Assembly: GCF_007431345.1 (NCBI RefSeq)
Contig: NZ_CP041730.1
Span: forward strand, 186,001 to 250,000
Origin: Chitinimonas arctica
GTDB taxonomy: Bacteria > Pseudomonadota > Gammaproteobacteria > Burkholderiales > Chitinimonadaceae
DNA: 64,000 bases
Direction of reading: 5' to 3'
The notes below the pieces were generated by a model. The model had not been told where the DNA came from and made no database searches. It saw only the letters and a program-made list of their open reading frames with translations. This document shows positions 22,101 to 29,737 of this stretch, one piece after another. Both the position numbers and the translations under genes were made by a program. How positions within the stretch are numbered: the stretch's first letter is position 1; each line of letters begins with the position of its first letter.

Positions 22101-24759
22101 CATTGGCGCTGAAGCGGCTGATGCGGCTGAAGCTGTCGATTTCGGTGCGGTATTGGGCGTTCTCCGCCCAGTAGTTGGCATCGCTCATCGCCAGGTTGAC
22201 CAGGACCAGGCGTTGGCCATCCAGGCACAGGCGGTCGCGCGTGTCGAAGCGGACAGTATCGTGCTCGCCATCCTGGGCAATGCTGCGACTGCAGCGTTGC
22301 ACGCTGGACCGGCCGCTCAGGCTCCAACCCAGCCCGGCGAGGCCGCTGCTGCCGTTGCTGTTGTAGTTGAGACTGAGGCTTGGAGCCAAACCAGCGGTAC
22401 CCGGCGGGACGGCAATCGGCAGGCTATAGCTGGCCGCGCCACCGCCAACACTGAGCTCGCCTGGCAGACTGCCGGCATCCACCCCGCCAGTGATCAGGCC
22501 ATCTACATAGCTGGAGGCGAAGCTAATCTTGACGGGGGTATCACCGCCGCCTCCCTGACTGGCCGTCACGGTCACCGCAACCGGCGCACTGGTGGTCACG
22601 CCACCCAGACTATCAACCAGTTTGGCCGTCAGATTGGCATAGTTACCCACCGGCACCGCCATCCAGCTGTAGCTATACGGCGCACTGCTGTCTTCGCCCA
22701 GCTTGGTGGAGCCGTTGTAGAACTCGACACGGGTAATGCTGCCGCTGCCCACGGTGGCCGTGGCATTCAAGGTAATACTGGCCGGTGCCGTCAGGGTCTT
22801 GCCGGCTTCCGGGCTGCTCAGACTGATGGTCGTATTGGGGATGACCTGCACGTAGCGGTGGGCCGCATACAGCGTGGTATTACCCTGCTGGATACGCGCA
22901 GTGATCAGATACGGTGCAGCGCGCGGGGCGGCCCCGCGCTTGGTCACATAGCAGGTACCCGCTTCACTATCGGCCGTAACCCCTTGCGCCTTACCCAGCC
23001 ATGCACCGTCGAACAAAAAGGACACATCGTCGCAACTACCCGTGCCATTGCTCAGCTTGATCCGCATAAAGATATCGGACACACCCTTGTACACCGCCCC
23101 ATCGGCCGGGGTGGTCAGGGCAATGCGCAGGCTGCCCGGCATGGTGCAGTTGCGGTCCTCGCAGGGCAGTACCAGGCTGCCGCTGGGGGCGGTGGCCTGC
23201 ACGAAGATCGGGCTGCCGGCGTAGCTGCTGGTATAGGGACTGAGATCAAAGCGCAGGCTGTGGCCGACGCTGGGGGTGCCGCAGGCGGCTTGCACGGCGG
23301 CGTTGTCCAGCTCGTCGCTGAGGTTGGCCAGATTGGCGGTGCCGATCGGCACACCGCCCAGGGCTTGGGTGGGGGCGTTCAGGAAGACCTGGTAGCTCAT
23401 GGCTTGCGCCGTACCGGCCTGGCAGGTCCAGCCCACCAGTTGCGCCTTGCCGTCGGCACTGCTGCGAATGCCGCTCAGGCTGCCCAGCAGTGGGCTGGTG
23501 GTGATATTGACCGGGACCGGCGTGGAGTCGGTGCTGGCGCCCTGGTTGTCGGTGGCGCGCAGCTTGAAGCGGTAGAAACCGGCCGGCAGATTGTGGACAT
23601 GGCTCAAGCTGGCGGTGGGCGTCGTACCCGGCACGGTCTTGAGGGGGGTGGCGCTATAGCCGCTGCCGCTATCGAGCAGCAGTTCCAGCTTGGCCACTTG
23701 GCCACCGACGTCGCTGCCGCTGCCGGTCAAGGTGATGGCGGCGGTTTGGCCGGCGGCAATCCGTACATTGCTGGGACTGGCACTGAGCGTGGCGGTAGGC
23801 CGGGCCGGATTGGCGCCGGCAACCGTGTTGAGGATTTCGACACTGCTGGTCGAACCGCCGGGACCGGTAGCGGTCCAGGTGCAGCTTGACGGATAGCCGA
23901 CCCAGGCGGCACTGGCCGTGCTGGGGATATTGCCGCTGGTGGCCAGAGCCAGATTGCTGACCGTGTAGCCGGTACCGCTGGCGGTACAGCTTAACGACAC
24001 GGCGGTGGCGTTGGTGGTAGACCAAGTGGAGGTATACGCCTGCCCCGCCGTCATGGTGGTGGGATTGCGCTGTACCGTGATGGTCGGTGCCGGCGGCTTG
24101 ACCGTGGTCAGCGTTTCCCCCTTGCTGCTGGAACCGCCGGGACCGGTAGCGGTCCAGGTGCAGCTTGACGGATAGCCGACCCAGGCGGCACTGGCCGTGC
24201 CGGGGATATTGCCGCTGGTGGCCAGGGCCAGATTGCTGACGGTGTAGCCGGTACCGCTGGCGGTACAGCTGAGCGAGACGGCCGTGGCATTGGCGGTGGA
24301 CCAAGTAAGGTTATACGGCTGGCCAGCCACCATGGGCGATGGCACGCGTTGCAGATTGATCGTAGGCGCGGGCGCAGCAGCGACCGTGGTGAAATAGTCC
24401 GGTGCGGCAGCGCTGCCGTCCGGGCCTTTGGCGGTCCAGATACAGCGTGAGGGATAGCCGACCCAGGCGGCGCTGGCCGTGCCAGGCGCACTGCCGCTGG
24501 TACCGACCGTACCCGTACCCGCAAAGCCGGTACCGGCGGCGGTACACTCGAATGTGACCGAATTGGCGTTGCTGGTGCTCCAACTGACGCTATAGGGCTG
24601 ACCGGCAATCAAGGGCGTGGGCGTGCGCTGCACATTGATGGTCGGCGGGGCAGCGAGCACCGTGACGCCCACAAGCAAGGCACCTAAACGTGCCAGCCAA
24701 TCCGTACCACGTGTGTTGCCCGGTACCGCCAAACGATGTGCCACGCCTGCTTTACGCAT
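16159..24759 (-). CDS. Giant SpvB/FG-GAP/Rhs protein with variable C-terminal tip
   Basis: The product is 2866 residues. A signal-peptide-like start (residues 17-37) is followed by three Ig-like repeats of about 92 residues, more Ig-like domains, and near residue 740 a SpvB-type domain (PGELSVGGGAASYSLPI). Residues 1100-1520 carry seven FG-GAP/VCBS calcium loops of the form DFNGDGxTD. YD repeats run to about residue 2590 and close with YDPLVARFMSADP and DPTGF. The last 250 residues differ: a glycine-rich linker and a tip with GRMPGPGDSRVTW and GQPNGYFTAREL. This is a polymorphic-toxin layout related to TcB/TcC-like shells. The tip activity is not recognised. A coupled small gene follows. Confidence 0.9.
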   Translation of the reverse strand: MRKAGVAHRLAVPGNTRGTDWLARLGALLVGVTVLAAPPTINVQRTPTPLIAGQPYSVSWSTSNANSVTFECTAAGTGFAGTGTVGTSGSAPGTASAAWVGYPSRCIWTAKGPDGSAAAPDYFTTVAAAPAPTINLQRVPSPMVAGQPYNLTWSTANATAVSLSCTASGTGYTVSNLALATSGNIPGTASAAWVGYPSSCTWTATGPGGSSSKGETLTTVKPPAPTITVQRNPTTMTAGQAYTSTWSTTNATAVSLSCTASGTGYTVSNLALATSGNIPSTASAAWVGYPSSCTWTATGPGGSTSSVEILNTVAGANPARPTATLSASPSNVRIAAGQTAAITLTGSGSDVGGQVAKLELLLDSGSGYSATPLKTVPGTTPTASLSHVHNLPAGFYRFKLRATDNQGASTDSTPVPVNITTSPLLGSLSGIRSSADGKAQLVGWTCQAGTAQAMSYQVFLNAPTQALGGVPIGTANLANLSDELDNAAVQAACGTPSVGHSLRFDLSPYTSSYAGSPIFVQATAPSGSLVLPCEDRNCTMPGSLRIALTTPADGAVYKGVSDIFMRIKLSNGTGSCDDVSFLFDGAWLGKAQGVTADSEAGTCYVTKRGAAPRAAPYLITARIQQGNTTLYAAHRYVQVIPNTTISLSSPEAGKTLTAPASITLNATATVGSGSITRVEFYNGSTKLGEDSSAPYSYSWMAVPVGNYANLTAKLVDSLGGVTTSAPVAVTVTASQGGGGDTPVKISFASSYVDGLITGGVDAGSLPGELSVGGGAASYSLPIAVPPGTAGLAPSLSLNYNSNGSSGLAGLGWSLSGRSSVQRCSRSIAQDGEHDTVRFDTRDRLCLDGQRLVLVNLAMSDANYWAENAQYRTEIDSFSRISRFSANGKLGFKVETKAGQIQYFGVNGLDGQANSYVQAQGKTEAISWALDRVEDRAGNRMTLGYLHDLSTGENLPAWYRYGGHATTNADVIVRLGYETRPDNTDNTTGWGAGGKAYLLKRLKTITTAVNTAANGDGGEIASVYTLGYTQSPRSARSLLRSVKRCDGAGRCLPATTFQWGEPAAGTAKRFVSLGNWDGPILEDWVASMPPPLHSSSEPPEEGNDPLDMIVMGDFNGDGYTDMLDKRRVGGRMHRLFLGNGRGFDSQNVFTGQPAAFTVLETGDFDGDGQLDLLGAEGMVDGYGVVRSQFFSKRQLCYARFREGQGFTCSAWAEADAIAGGNRSGLPTAYDFNGDGRTDILLPGSVYSSEVGTSSNEQLCLSSGNAFSCRLLASGQFDLGQAGPLLARSYSGDSADINGDGRADPLRLTRASFDTERRNWIDTHTGVWGNIRSEKGAANHKVADFIELSVQKGSPTGFFLARMAVFAHWQSTLVADFNHDGYTDLLFGLEGGDKDWLTGGRLCYATGEAAARLDCRALADTGYRLSGAGPDQVDFRIKAVGDIDGDGEADILAGDPYGGAQRVCRITGSAGYQCESWTLPQVPYPTTPPGRPAFLGARWLEMSRFLTGDFNGDGRMDLVNYTPGGKWEVFSAESTAQPGEALDKLLAVTDGTLRRSQVEYGSLRDSNLYLTSAAALDPAAADTVRYPLRRIAPGPTKVVSKLRIDNGVADPIVTSYRYAAGAVELTGRANPGFRVIETTAQASGIRSLITTRQDPAQWQSRGMLERKRTLAASGAVLSETTADAQVRTLAQPNGSPTWFVYSGSEIGDKYDLDRSPLGHTVTANSYDDWGNLKQSDSLISGNGKTFRNLTVNTYQAANAGDAPWLQGLLSRTVNAKTDGYGQTISRTVAYGYDAKGLPASETLEPNDASLKLKLLTTFDRSGNPFGLVNKKTQTWRDPVSNNDRSRTVEDVQYDAKGRFVKTRQNAAGHSESLVYDFRTGAQTSLTGPNGFKTTWTVDGFGRKLAEQRADGTETRSYLKQCNGSCPVAGAMQVAITDSYKGADRIAVPSLVYSDNAGHALRSQSWGFAGQVINTDHSYDRRGRLEISYQPAFAGSTPLQASRYGYDDLDRVILVATLNEGGGVGKEAEQVTTTIYQGLQTVLTNPKPQSKTDIRNVLGQLEVSKDAKGGITEYGHDAFGNLTQIIDPGKNIVRITYDLLGRKTDLNDLDLGAIHYDVDPLGRVWKQTDAKQQVTRSTYDDLDRLTSRSEPNLESRWVYDTAARGIGQLTEAYTLRSGTKDYQRTHSYDSLGRPDTTTLTLDTVYSSKAEYDAWGRSLRQTHQRGTDASKAKRFEQRYNQYGYLHKIVRQGSALWEATKQDAANRVIEVKLGNGLKVTQTYNVYTGRLSDGELTSPQTGLQWRENYLYDKLGNIEQRSQFWADSSLTESFAYDDLNRLSKATAIGTNQPVQEFSYDAIGNMLSKTGVGTYTYPPQGQAVRAANSGGPHAVSSISSVGAFRYDANGNLIEGAGRKLSWTSFDMPHCITTGSLNADGRCGSGTSSEFAYGTEHQRAKQIKSDGTTIYYAGAIEAETTGSTVKSIKTYWPNGLGVEIDKGSSTDQHWIHEDRLGSVVAISDQTGALKERLSYDAWGKRRNLNGSANNVDGVIDNKGFTGHEMLDGLDLVHMNGRVYDPLVARFMSADPIIQDPEHSQSYNRYSYVWNNPTNLTDPTGFEAAKTVEVTGSRIPRAEGETGSVMIPVAIRQKGENEAGNGSVPRKASAIQGSAANSSGGGAGSFWKGVKEFFTGPDYSSYSDADLAKLGAGNFAGNAEFVRRAEARGQIPYSMSSVLGDVTELNSNALPLRVPGAAVKRVIEGAVEALSSKKTTAIGRMDDLRRVADDPNIDSWAKTGRMPGPGDSRVTWTENKKWLQDRIDRGDNFIILTNPQSLPRVKGGFVEGQPNGYFTARELQYLNDRGIKPKYIREKN
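23852..24271. repeat. Near-identical intragenic repeat in the Ig-like region
   Basis: A 141-base segment at 23,852-23,992 recurs at 24,131-24,271 (offset 279 bases, 93 codons) with three differences that I can count. It codes for parts of the second and third Ig-like repeats of the giant Rhs protein. The first Ig-like repeat is more diverged. High identity points to recent duplication or gene conversion. Confidence 0.9.
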
Positions 24760-24959
24760 TTTGGTTCTTTTCGATAAATCAATGTGATAACGCGCACAAC
24801 GGGGACGACGGCACGCCCGGCCAAGCGCCGGGGCGCGGAATATATACGAGCGGGATTGGGGCAGGCAAGTGGATTATTGCGGCGCAACATTCCGCAATGG
24901 GATGGCTACCAAGCGGAAGCGGCCTGCAGACTGGGTTTGCGCGGGAGGCAGAAGAACAG

Positions 24960-25082
24960 ATGACCAAGCGCGATGCCCGGGTCGTGGGCAAAAGCAACTC
25001 GGTCGCAAGCGCCGCCGATTGCGATCCCTGCGCCAAGTTCTATCGCACCGTCTGTGAGGGGCTGCGCTACTGCCCCCCCTAA
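24960..25082 (+). CDS. Possible 40-residue cysteine-containing peptide
   Basis: ATG 24960 follows GGAGG by 11 bases and opens a 40-codon frame ending five bases from the converging dnaB stop. The peptide (MTKRDARVVGKSNSV, then DCDPCAKFYRTVCEGLRYC) has four cysteines. A CxxC pair in a small basic peptide is reminiscent of small zinc-binding proteins, but I know no family. The surrounding 24,760-25,087 otherwise holds only the promoter of the giant Rhs gene. Confidence 0.25.
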   Translation: MTKRDARVVGKSNSVASAADCDPCAKFYRTVCEGLRYCPP

Positions 25083-25087
25083 GTGGC

Positions 25088-26551
25088 CTATTCGCCCTGG
25101 GTCCATCCCCCACCCGGCAGCGCTGCATTCTCGAAGCGCGAGAATTGCCCCAGGAAGGCCAGCTTGACGATGCCGGTCGGGCCGTTACGGTGCTTGCTGA
25201 TGATGACTTCTGCCAAGCCCTTGTCCGGCGAATCCGGGTTGTAGTACTCATCGCGGTACAGGAACATGATCAAGTCGGCATCCTGTTCCAGGGCGCCCGA
25301 CTCGCGCAAGTCGGACATCATCGGCCGCTTGTTGGGGCGCTGCTCCACCGAGCGCGACAACTGCGACAGGGCAATGATGGGGACGCGCAGTTCCTTGGCC
25401 AAACCCTTGATCGAACGCGATATTTCACCCAGCTCGGTGGCGCGGTTCTGGTCCTTGCCCGACCCTTGCATCAGTTGCAGGTAGTCGATGATGATCAAGC
25501 CCAGCTGGCCGCCGAACTGCCGCGCCAAGCGGCGGGAACGGGCCCGGATCTCCAGGGCGGTCAAGCCCGGGGTCTCGTCGATGAAGATATTGGCCTCGCT
25601 CAGCTTGCCGGCCGCATAGGTCAGCTTCTGCCAATCGTCGTCTTCCAGATTACCGGTCTTGATCTTGTTGGAATCGAGCCGGCCCACCGAACCGACCATA
25701 CGCATGACCAGCTGCGCGCCACCCATTTCCATGGAGAAGATCGCCACCGGCAGGCCGGCGTCGATCGCGACGTTTTCCGCCATATTCACCGAGAAGGCGG
25801 TCTTGCCCATGGAAGGACGGCCGGCCACGATCACCAGGTCGCCCGGCTGCAAGCCCGAGGTCCGCATATCCAGGTCGGTGAAACCGGTCGGTACACCGGT
25901 CACGTCGGTAGCGCTATCGCGGCTGTACAACTCGTCGATCCGGGTCACCACCTGCTTGAGCAGCTCCGGCATGCCCAGAAAACCCTGCTTGCCGCGCGCC
26001 GACTGTTCGGCGATCTCGAAGACCTTGCCTTCCGCTTCGTCCAGCAACTGCGACGCTTCCCGCCCCTTGGGGTTGTAGGCGCCATCGGCGATCTCCTCGC
26101 CGATGGCGGCCAACTGCCGCATGATGGAGCGCTCGCGCACGATCTCGGCGTAGCGCTTGATATTGGCGGCGCTGGGTACGTTCTGGGCCAGGCTGGCCAG
26201 ATAGCTCAGGCCGCCGATATAGCTGAGCTGATTGATATTATCGAGCGACTCCGCCACCGTGATGGCGTCCGCCGGCCGGCCGGTTTCGACCAGCCGGGCG
26301 ATATGCCGGAAAATAACCCGGTGGTCATCGCGATAGAAGTCGGCTTCGTTGATCGCATCGGCGATGCGGTCCCAGGCGGGATTGGAGATCAGCAGGCCAC
26401 CCAGCACCGACTGCTCGGCTTCGACCGAATGCGGCGGCGTGCGGATGGCGAGTATTTGCGCGTCTTGCGGCGCATCGTCGCGTTCAAATTGACGGATATC
26501 TTCTTGATCGAATTGCATGACGGCAGTGGGGGCCTTAGGATGCGCGACCAT
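25088..26551 (-). CDS. dnaB: Replicative DNA helicase DnaB
   Basis: The product is 487 residues, or 476 if the internal ATG 26518 is used. The N-terminal primase-interacting domain (about 40-140, with PPHSVEAEQSVLGGLLI) is followed by the RecA-like helicase domain. That domain has Walker A GRPSMGKTAF, Walker B LIIIDYLQLM, and the C-terminal LRESGALEQDAD with an arginine finger region. The hexamer unwinds DNA ahead of the replication fork on the lagging-strand template. It is monocistronic and faces ratA divergently. No intein or split is seen. Confidence 0.97.
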   Translation of the reverse strand: MVAHPKAPTAVMQFDQEDIRQFERDDAPQDAQILAIRTPPHSVEAEQSVLGGLLISNPAWDRIADAINEADFYRDDHRVIFRHIARLVETGRPADAITVAESLDNINQLSYIGGLSYLASLAQNVPSAANIKRYAEIVRERSIMRQLAAIGEEIADGAYNPKGREASQLLDEAEGKVFEIAEQSARGKQGFLGMPELLKQVVTRIDELYSRDSATDVTGVPTGFTDLDMRTSGLQPGDLVIVAGRPSMGKTAFSVNMAENVAIDAGLPVAIFSMEMGGAQLVMRMVGSVGRLDSNKIKTGNLEDDDWQKLTYAAGKLSEANIFIDETPGLTALEIRARSRRLARQFGGQLGLIIIDYLQLMQGSGKDQNRATELGEISRSIKGLAKELRVPIIALSQLSRSVEQRPNKRPMMSDLRESGALEQDADLIMFLYRDEYYNPDSPDKGLAEVIISKHRNGPTGIVKLAFLGQFSRFENAALPGGGWTQGE

Positions 26552-26723
26552 GAGGCCACATATAAAACCGCATTCTAACGGACATCGTGCCGGCTACCAT
26601 CGCTATGCTTGAAAGATGCCGCGTACCCGCGCCACGGTAATACCGACACCCGCCATCCCCCGTCCGGCCGCCCCTTGCCTGGACTCATTCCTACCCTAAC
26701 AGCTGTACTTGCCGATCCCCTTT

Positions 26724-27152
26724 ATGCCTCAAGTCCGCAAATCCGTTTTGGTCCCCTACCCTGCCGCACTGATGTTCGAATTGGTTGACCGTGTCGAGGA
26801 TTACCCTCGTTTTCTGCCTTGGTGCGGCGAAACGCGCATCCATCTACGCGACCACGATTGGACCATCGCCACCATCGGCATCGACTACCTGGGCCTGAAG
26901 TCGAGCTTCACCACCGAAAACCGCAAGCAGCCCGGCCTGATCACCCTTGAACTGAAGGATGGTCCCTTCCGCAATCTCACGGGCGCCTGGCGCTTTACCG
27001 TGCTGGCGGAAGATGCCTGCAAGGTGGAATTCGAACTGGATTACGAGTTTTCCAGCCGCGCCCTGGAAGGGCTGGTGGGACCGGTATTCGGCAAGATCGC
27101 CGGCACCTTTGTCGATGCCTTCGTCAAGGAAGCGGAAAGACGGCGCGCATGA
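26724..27152 (+). CDS. ratA: RatA/COQ10-like START-domain protein
   Basis: The product is 142 residues from ATG 26724 (MPQVRKSVLVPY, the normal family start); an in-frame TTG 15 bases earlier is not needed. The fold is a single polyketide-cyclase/START domain, with the family pieces VEDYPRFLPWCGETRI and GPFRNLTGAWRF. Family members include E. coli RatA, proposed to block ribosome subunit joining, and COQ10, a ubiquinone-binding protein. Either role may apply. It overlaps rnfH by four bases, the arrangement conserved in many proteobacteria beside smpB; smpB is not in this window. Confidence 0.9.
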   Translation: MPQVRKSVLVPYPAALMFELVDRVEDYPRFLPWCGETRIHLRDHDWTIATIGIDYLGLKSSFTTENRKQPGLITLELKDGPFRNLTGAWRFTVLAEDACKVEFELDYEFSSRALEGLVGPVFGKIAGTFVDAFVKEAERRRA

Positions 27153-27457
27153 GCGAATCAATCGAAGTCGAAGTCGAAGTCGTCTATGCGGACCCAGCCC
27201 GGCAGCTGATGCGGGTGGTGCGGTTGCCCCTTGGCGCCACCGTCGCCATGGCCATCGATGCGGCGGCACTGGCGACCGAACTGGCCGATGTCGATCTGGC
27301 GGCCTGCCCGGTCGGCATATTCGGACAGGTCTGTGCCCGTACCAAGGTGCTGCGCCAGCATGACAGGGTCGAACTCTACCGGCCCCTGATCGCCGACCCC
27401 AAGGATGCCCGCCATCGCCGGGTGGCGCTGGGCAAGACCATGAAAAAGGCCGATTGA
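27149..27457 (+). CDS. rnfH: RnfH family ubiquitin-like protein
   Basis: The product is 102 residues and overlaps ratA as ATGA. It has the RnfH/UPF0125 beta-grasp core: IEVEVVYADPARQ at the start and VGIFGQVCARTKVL, then RVELYRPLIADPKDARHRR. The last motif is diagnostic for the family. The name comes from rnf operons, but most members, as here, sit with ratA and no Rnf complex. Its biochemical role is not established; the fold resembles ThiS/MoaD without a C-terminal GG. The end KTMKKAD is usual. Confidence 0.92.
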   Translation: MSESIEVEVEVVYADPARQLMRVVRLPLGATVAMAIDAAALATELADVDLAACPVGIFGQVCARTKVLRQHDRVELYRPLIADPKDARHRRVALGKTMKKAD

Positions 27458-27477
27458 CCCAGCTTTTTGACCCAGCT

Positions 27478-27903
27478 TTACTTGAGCATGTCGCACCAGC
27501 TCTTCTTGGCCGCCCTGGCCTCTTCCATGGCCTGTTTCAATTCGGCCGCGTTCATATCCCGCTCGCGTCCTTGCGCATCCTTGCGGCCGACGGAACCGGC
27601 TATTTCCATCTGGCTCAGGCTTTCGGTCGCCTTCAGGCAATTGGCCCTGATCTCGGCCTCGCTTACCGATACCGGCGCGGTCGCCTCGGCCTTCTCGGTG
27701 GACGGCTTGCCACCGGGCGCCGGTGCGGCCGCCGGGCCGGCGGTCTTGTTGATCTTGACCGGTTTGGCTTTCGCCGCGGCCGGGGGCTGGTCGCCGAATT
27801 GCACCTTACCGTTGGCATCGGTCCATTTGTAGACCTCGGCATGCGCGCCGACGGCCAGTAGCGCGATCAGCAGCAGCGAAACGTGGCTTGGATGGGATTT
27901 CAT
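27478..27903 (-). CDS. DUF4124 periplasmic protein
   Basis: The product is 141 residues with a signal peptide (SLLLIALLAVGAHA). The DUF4124 core follows at once (EVYKWTDANGKVQFGDQPP), with the YxWxDxxGxxxxxDxPP pattern. After a low-complexity Ala/Lys/Pro linker there is a helical end with two cysteines (ANCLKATES, then KSWCDML), likely disulfide-bonded in the periplasm. Its start overlaps the end of rmuC by four bases, so the two are cotranscribed. The function of DUF4124 proteins is unknown. Confidence 0.85.
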   Translation of the reverse strand: MKSHPSHVSLLLIALLAVGAHAEVYKWTDANGKVQFGDQPPAAAKAKPVKINKTAGPAAAPAPGGKPSTEKAEATAPVSVSEAEIRANCLKATESLSQMEIAGSVGRKDAQGRERDMNAAELKQAMEEARAAKKSWCDMLK

Positions 27904-29438
27904 ACGAGTTCCTCTGTAGCGGGCAAGGCGAGGGGCAAGGCCTCGCTGGGTTCATGGTCAAATCGGACATGCTCGATCTCGTCGAAGCGCTTGCTGATCT
28001 TCTCGCTGCTGATCTGCACTTCCTGGGCATCGTCATTGGCTTGGCGGATATGCGTGGCGAGCTTCTTCATGCGTTCGTCGAAACGGCGGAAATCGGTGGA
28101 AAGCCGGCTCAGGGCAGCCTTGATGATATGCACCTGCTGGCGGGTTTCCACATCCTTGATCACCGCACGGGCGGTATTGAGCACCGCCATCATGGTGGTG
28201 GGCGACACGATCCAGACGCGCTTGCCCATGGCGTACTGCACCAGTTCCGGGTTATAGGCATGGATCTCGGCGAAGACGGCTTCGGCTGGAATAAACATCA
28301 CCGCGCCATCGGCTGTCTCACCGGCGATGATGTATTTTTCGCTGATGGCATCGATATGTTTTTTGACATCCGCACGGAACTGGCGCTGCGCCACCATGCG
28401 TTCGCCTTCCACGCGGGTGCCGAACATGCGGTGGTAGTTTTCCAGCGGGAACTTGGCATCGATCGCCACCGTACCGGTCGGTTCGGGTAGCCGCAACACA
28501 CAGTCGGCACGGGTGCCGTTCGACAGGGTGGCCTGCAATTGATAGCAACTGGCCGGCAACACATTGCTCAGCAAATGTTCCAGCTGGACTTCGCCGAATG
28601 CGCCGCGCGACCGCTTATCACCCAGCAACTCCTGCAGGCTGACGACGTTGCTGGTCAGGCCATCGATCTTCTTCTGCGCCTCGTCGATGGTGGCGAGGCG
28701 GGCCATCACGCTGACAAACGTCTCGTTGGTCTTCTTGAAGCCTTCGTCCAGGCGCTCGCTGACCTTGCCCGAAATCTGTTCCAGCCGCTTGTCCACGCCA
28801 TCGCTCAGCAAGGCGATGGATTGCGTCAGCTGCTCGGTGGTCTTGCGCAGCGTGCCCAGCAATAGTTCCTGCTGGGCCAAGCCCTGCTCGCCCACCAGCT
28901 TGCTGACCGTCGCCATGATCTCCACCCGCAAGGCATCCTGCTTCTGCTGCACGGTCTGCGAAATATCGGCGAGCTGCTTGGCAATCGCTTCACGGCTGTC
29001 GGCCAGCGCCTGCGTCTGGGTCAATTGCATCGATTGCAGCGCGCCGGTCTGGGCGATCTGCACAGCCTGCAAGGCCTCGGTCTGGGCGGAGCGCAGCGTG
29101 TCCAGTCCAACCCGGGTGTCCTTCAACTCTGCCCCCACCGCATCGCGCAGCCGATCGAAGGACTGGCCCACGCTATCGCGCAAACGCTCGCCCGATGCCT
29201 GCACGCTGGTGCGCAAGCGCTCGCTTTGCTCGGCGAAGCCGTGGCTGAGGGCATCCGACTGGCGCTGCAGGCCGGCATGCAGGTCACCCAGCATGGCGCG
29301 GTGCTTTTCTTCCAATTGGGCGGTCAACAGATCCAGGGTGCTGCGTTGCGCCTGCGCCAGTTGGCCCAGGCGGACGGTGACCAGGATCGCCGCCAGCAAG
29401 ACCACCACGGTGACGATGCCGAACAGGACTTCAATCAT
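27900..29438 (-). CDS. rmuC: DNA recombination protein RmuC
   Basis: The product is 512 residues. It has an N-terminal membrane anchor (residues 3-23), a long coiled-coil region (30-260) rich in Gln and Leu, and the RmuC nuclease-like domain (about 280-470). Family motifs are RGAFGEVQLEHLL, VAIDAKFPLENYHRM and AVFAEIHAYNPELVQYA. RmuC resembles restriction-endonuclease-fold enzymes and limits inversions at short repeats in E. coli. It precedes the DUF4124 gene with a four-base overlap. Length and motifs are normal. Confidence 0.94.
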   Translation of the reverse strand: MIEVLFGIVTVVVLLAAILVTVRLGQLAQAQRSTLDLLTAQLEEKHRAMLGDLHAGLQRQSDALSHGFAEQSERLRTSVQASGERLRDSVGQSFDRLRDAVGAELKDTRVGLDTLRSAQTEALQAVQIAQTGALQSMQLTQTQALADSREAIAKQLADISQTVQQKQDALRVEIMATVSKLVGEQGLAQQELLLGTLRKTTEQLTQSIALLSDGVDKRLEQISGKVSERLDEGFKKTNETFVSVMARLATIDEAQKKIDGLTSNVVSLQELLGDKRSRGAFGEVQLEHLLSNVLPASCYQLQATLSNGTRADCVLRLPEPTGTVAIDAKFPLENYHRMFGTRVEGERMVAQRQFRADVKKHIDAISEKYIIAGETADGAVMFIPAEAVFAEIHAYNPELVQYAMGKRVWIVSPTTMMAVLNTARAVIKDVETRQQVHIIKAALSRLSTDFRRFDERMKKLATHIRQANDDAQEVQISSEKISKRFDEIEHVRFDHEPSEALPLALPATEELV

Positions 29439-29737
29439 GTGTTTATTCCAAAAGCACTTCAGGTTGCCGGGATGATACGCGCTCAGCCTGGGTAGGCGGC
29501 ATATCGGCTATTCATCATAAATACCAAACAGAAATATAAAAACAATTCTTTATGCTTTGAAGCACTTTAACTCCTGGCCCAATATGGTGTTGCCAAAGTC
29601 AGTACCTTGCAAAGACCACTACCGCCCGTGTTGGGGAACGCGGGTTTGTCCCGCCCTCGATCGACGACTCCTAGTTCGAGGGCGGGCGGCGGTGGACTGG
29701 GAACCCGTCAACTCGCCAAGCTGTAAAGGACGTCACG
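29439..29737. other. Divergent intergenic region between rmuC and the hydrolase gene
   Basis: The half next to rmuC is AT-rich and should hold promoters. The other half holds the strong inverted repeat listed separately and an AAAGGA ribosome-binding site before ATG 29738. No coding signal was seen. Confidence 0.5.
29616..29695 (+). other. Overlapping inverted repeats in the hydrolase leader
   Basis: CCCGCCCTCGA (29650-29660) pairs perfectly with TCGAGGGCGGG (29676-29686), an 11-bp stem with a 15-base loop. A second possible stem pairs CCACTACCGCCCG (29616-29628) with CGGGCGGCGGTGG (29683-29695) with two mismatches. The two stems share bases and so exclude each other. There is no T-run, so it is not a plain terminator; an attenuator-like switch or a remnant repeat is possible. 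Confidence 0.45.

Noticed and set aside
21673..23889. 738-codon plus-strand open frame opposite the giant Rhs gene
   Set aside because: The Rhs frame has domains and repeats in order; the opposite frame has only Gly/Ala/Val-rich low-complexity sequence.
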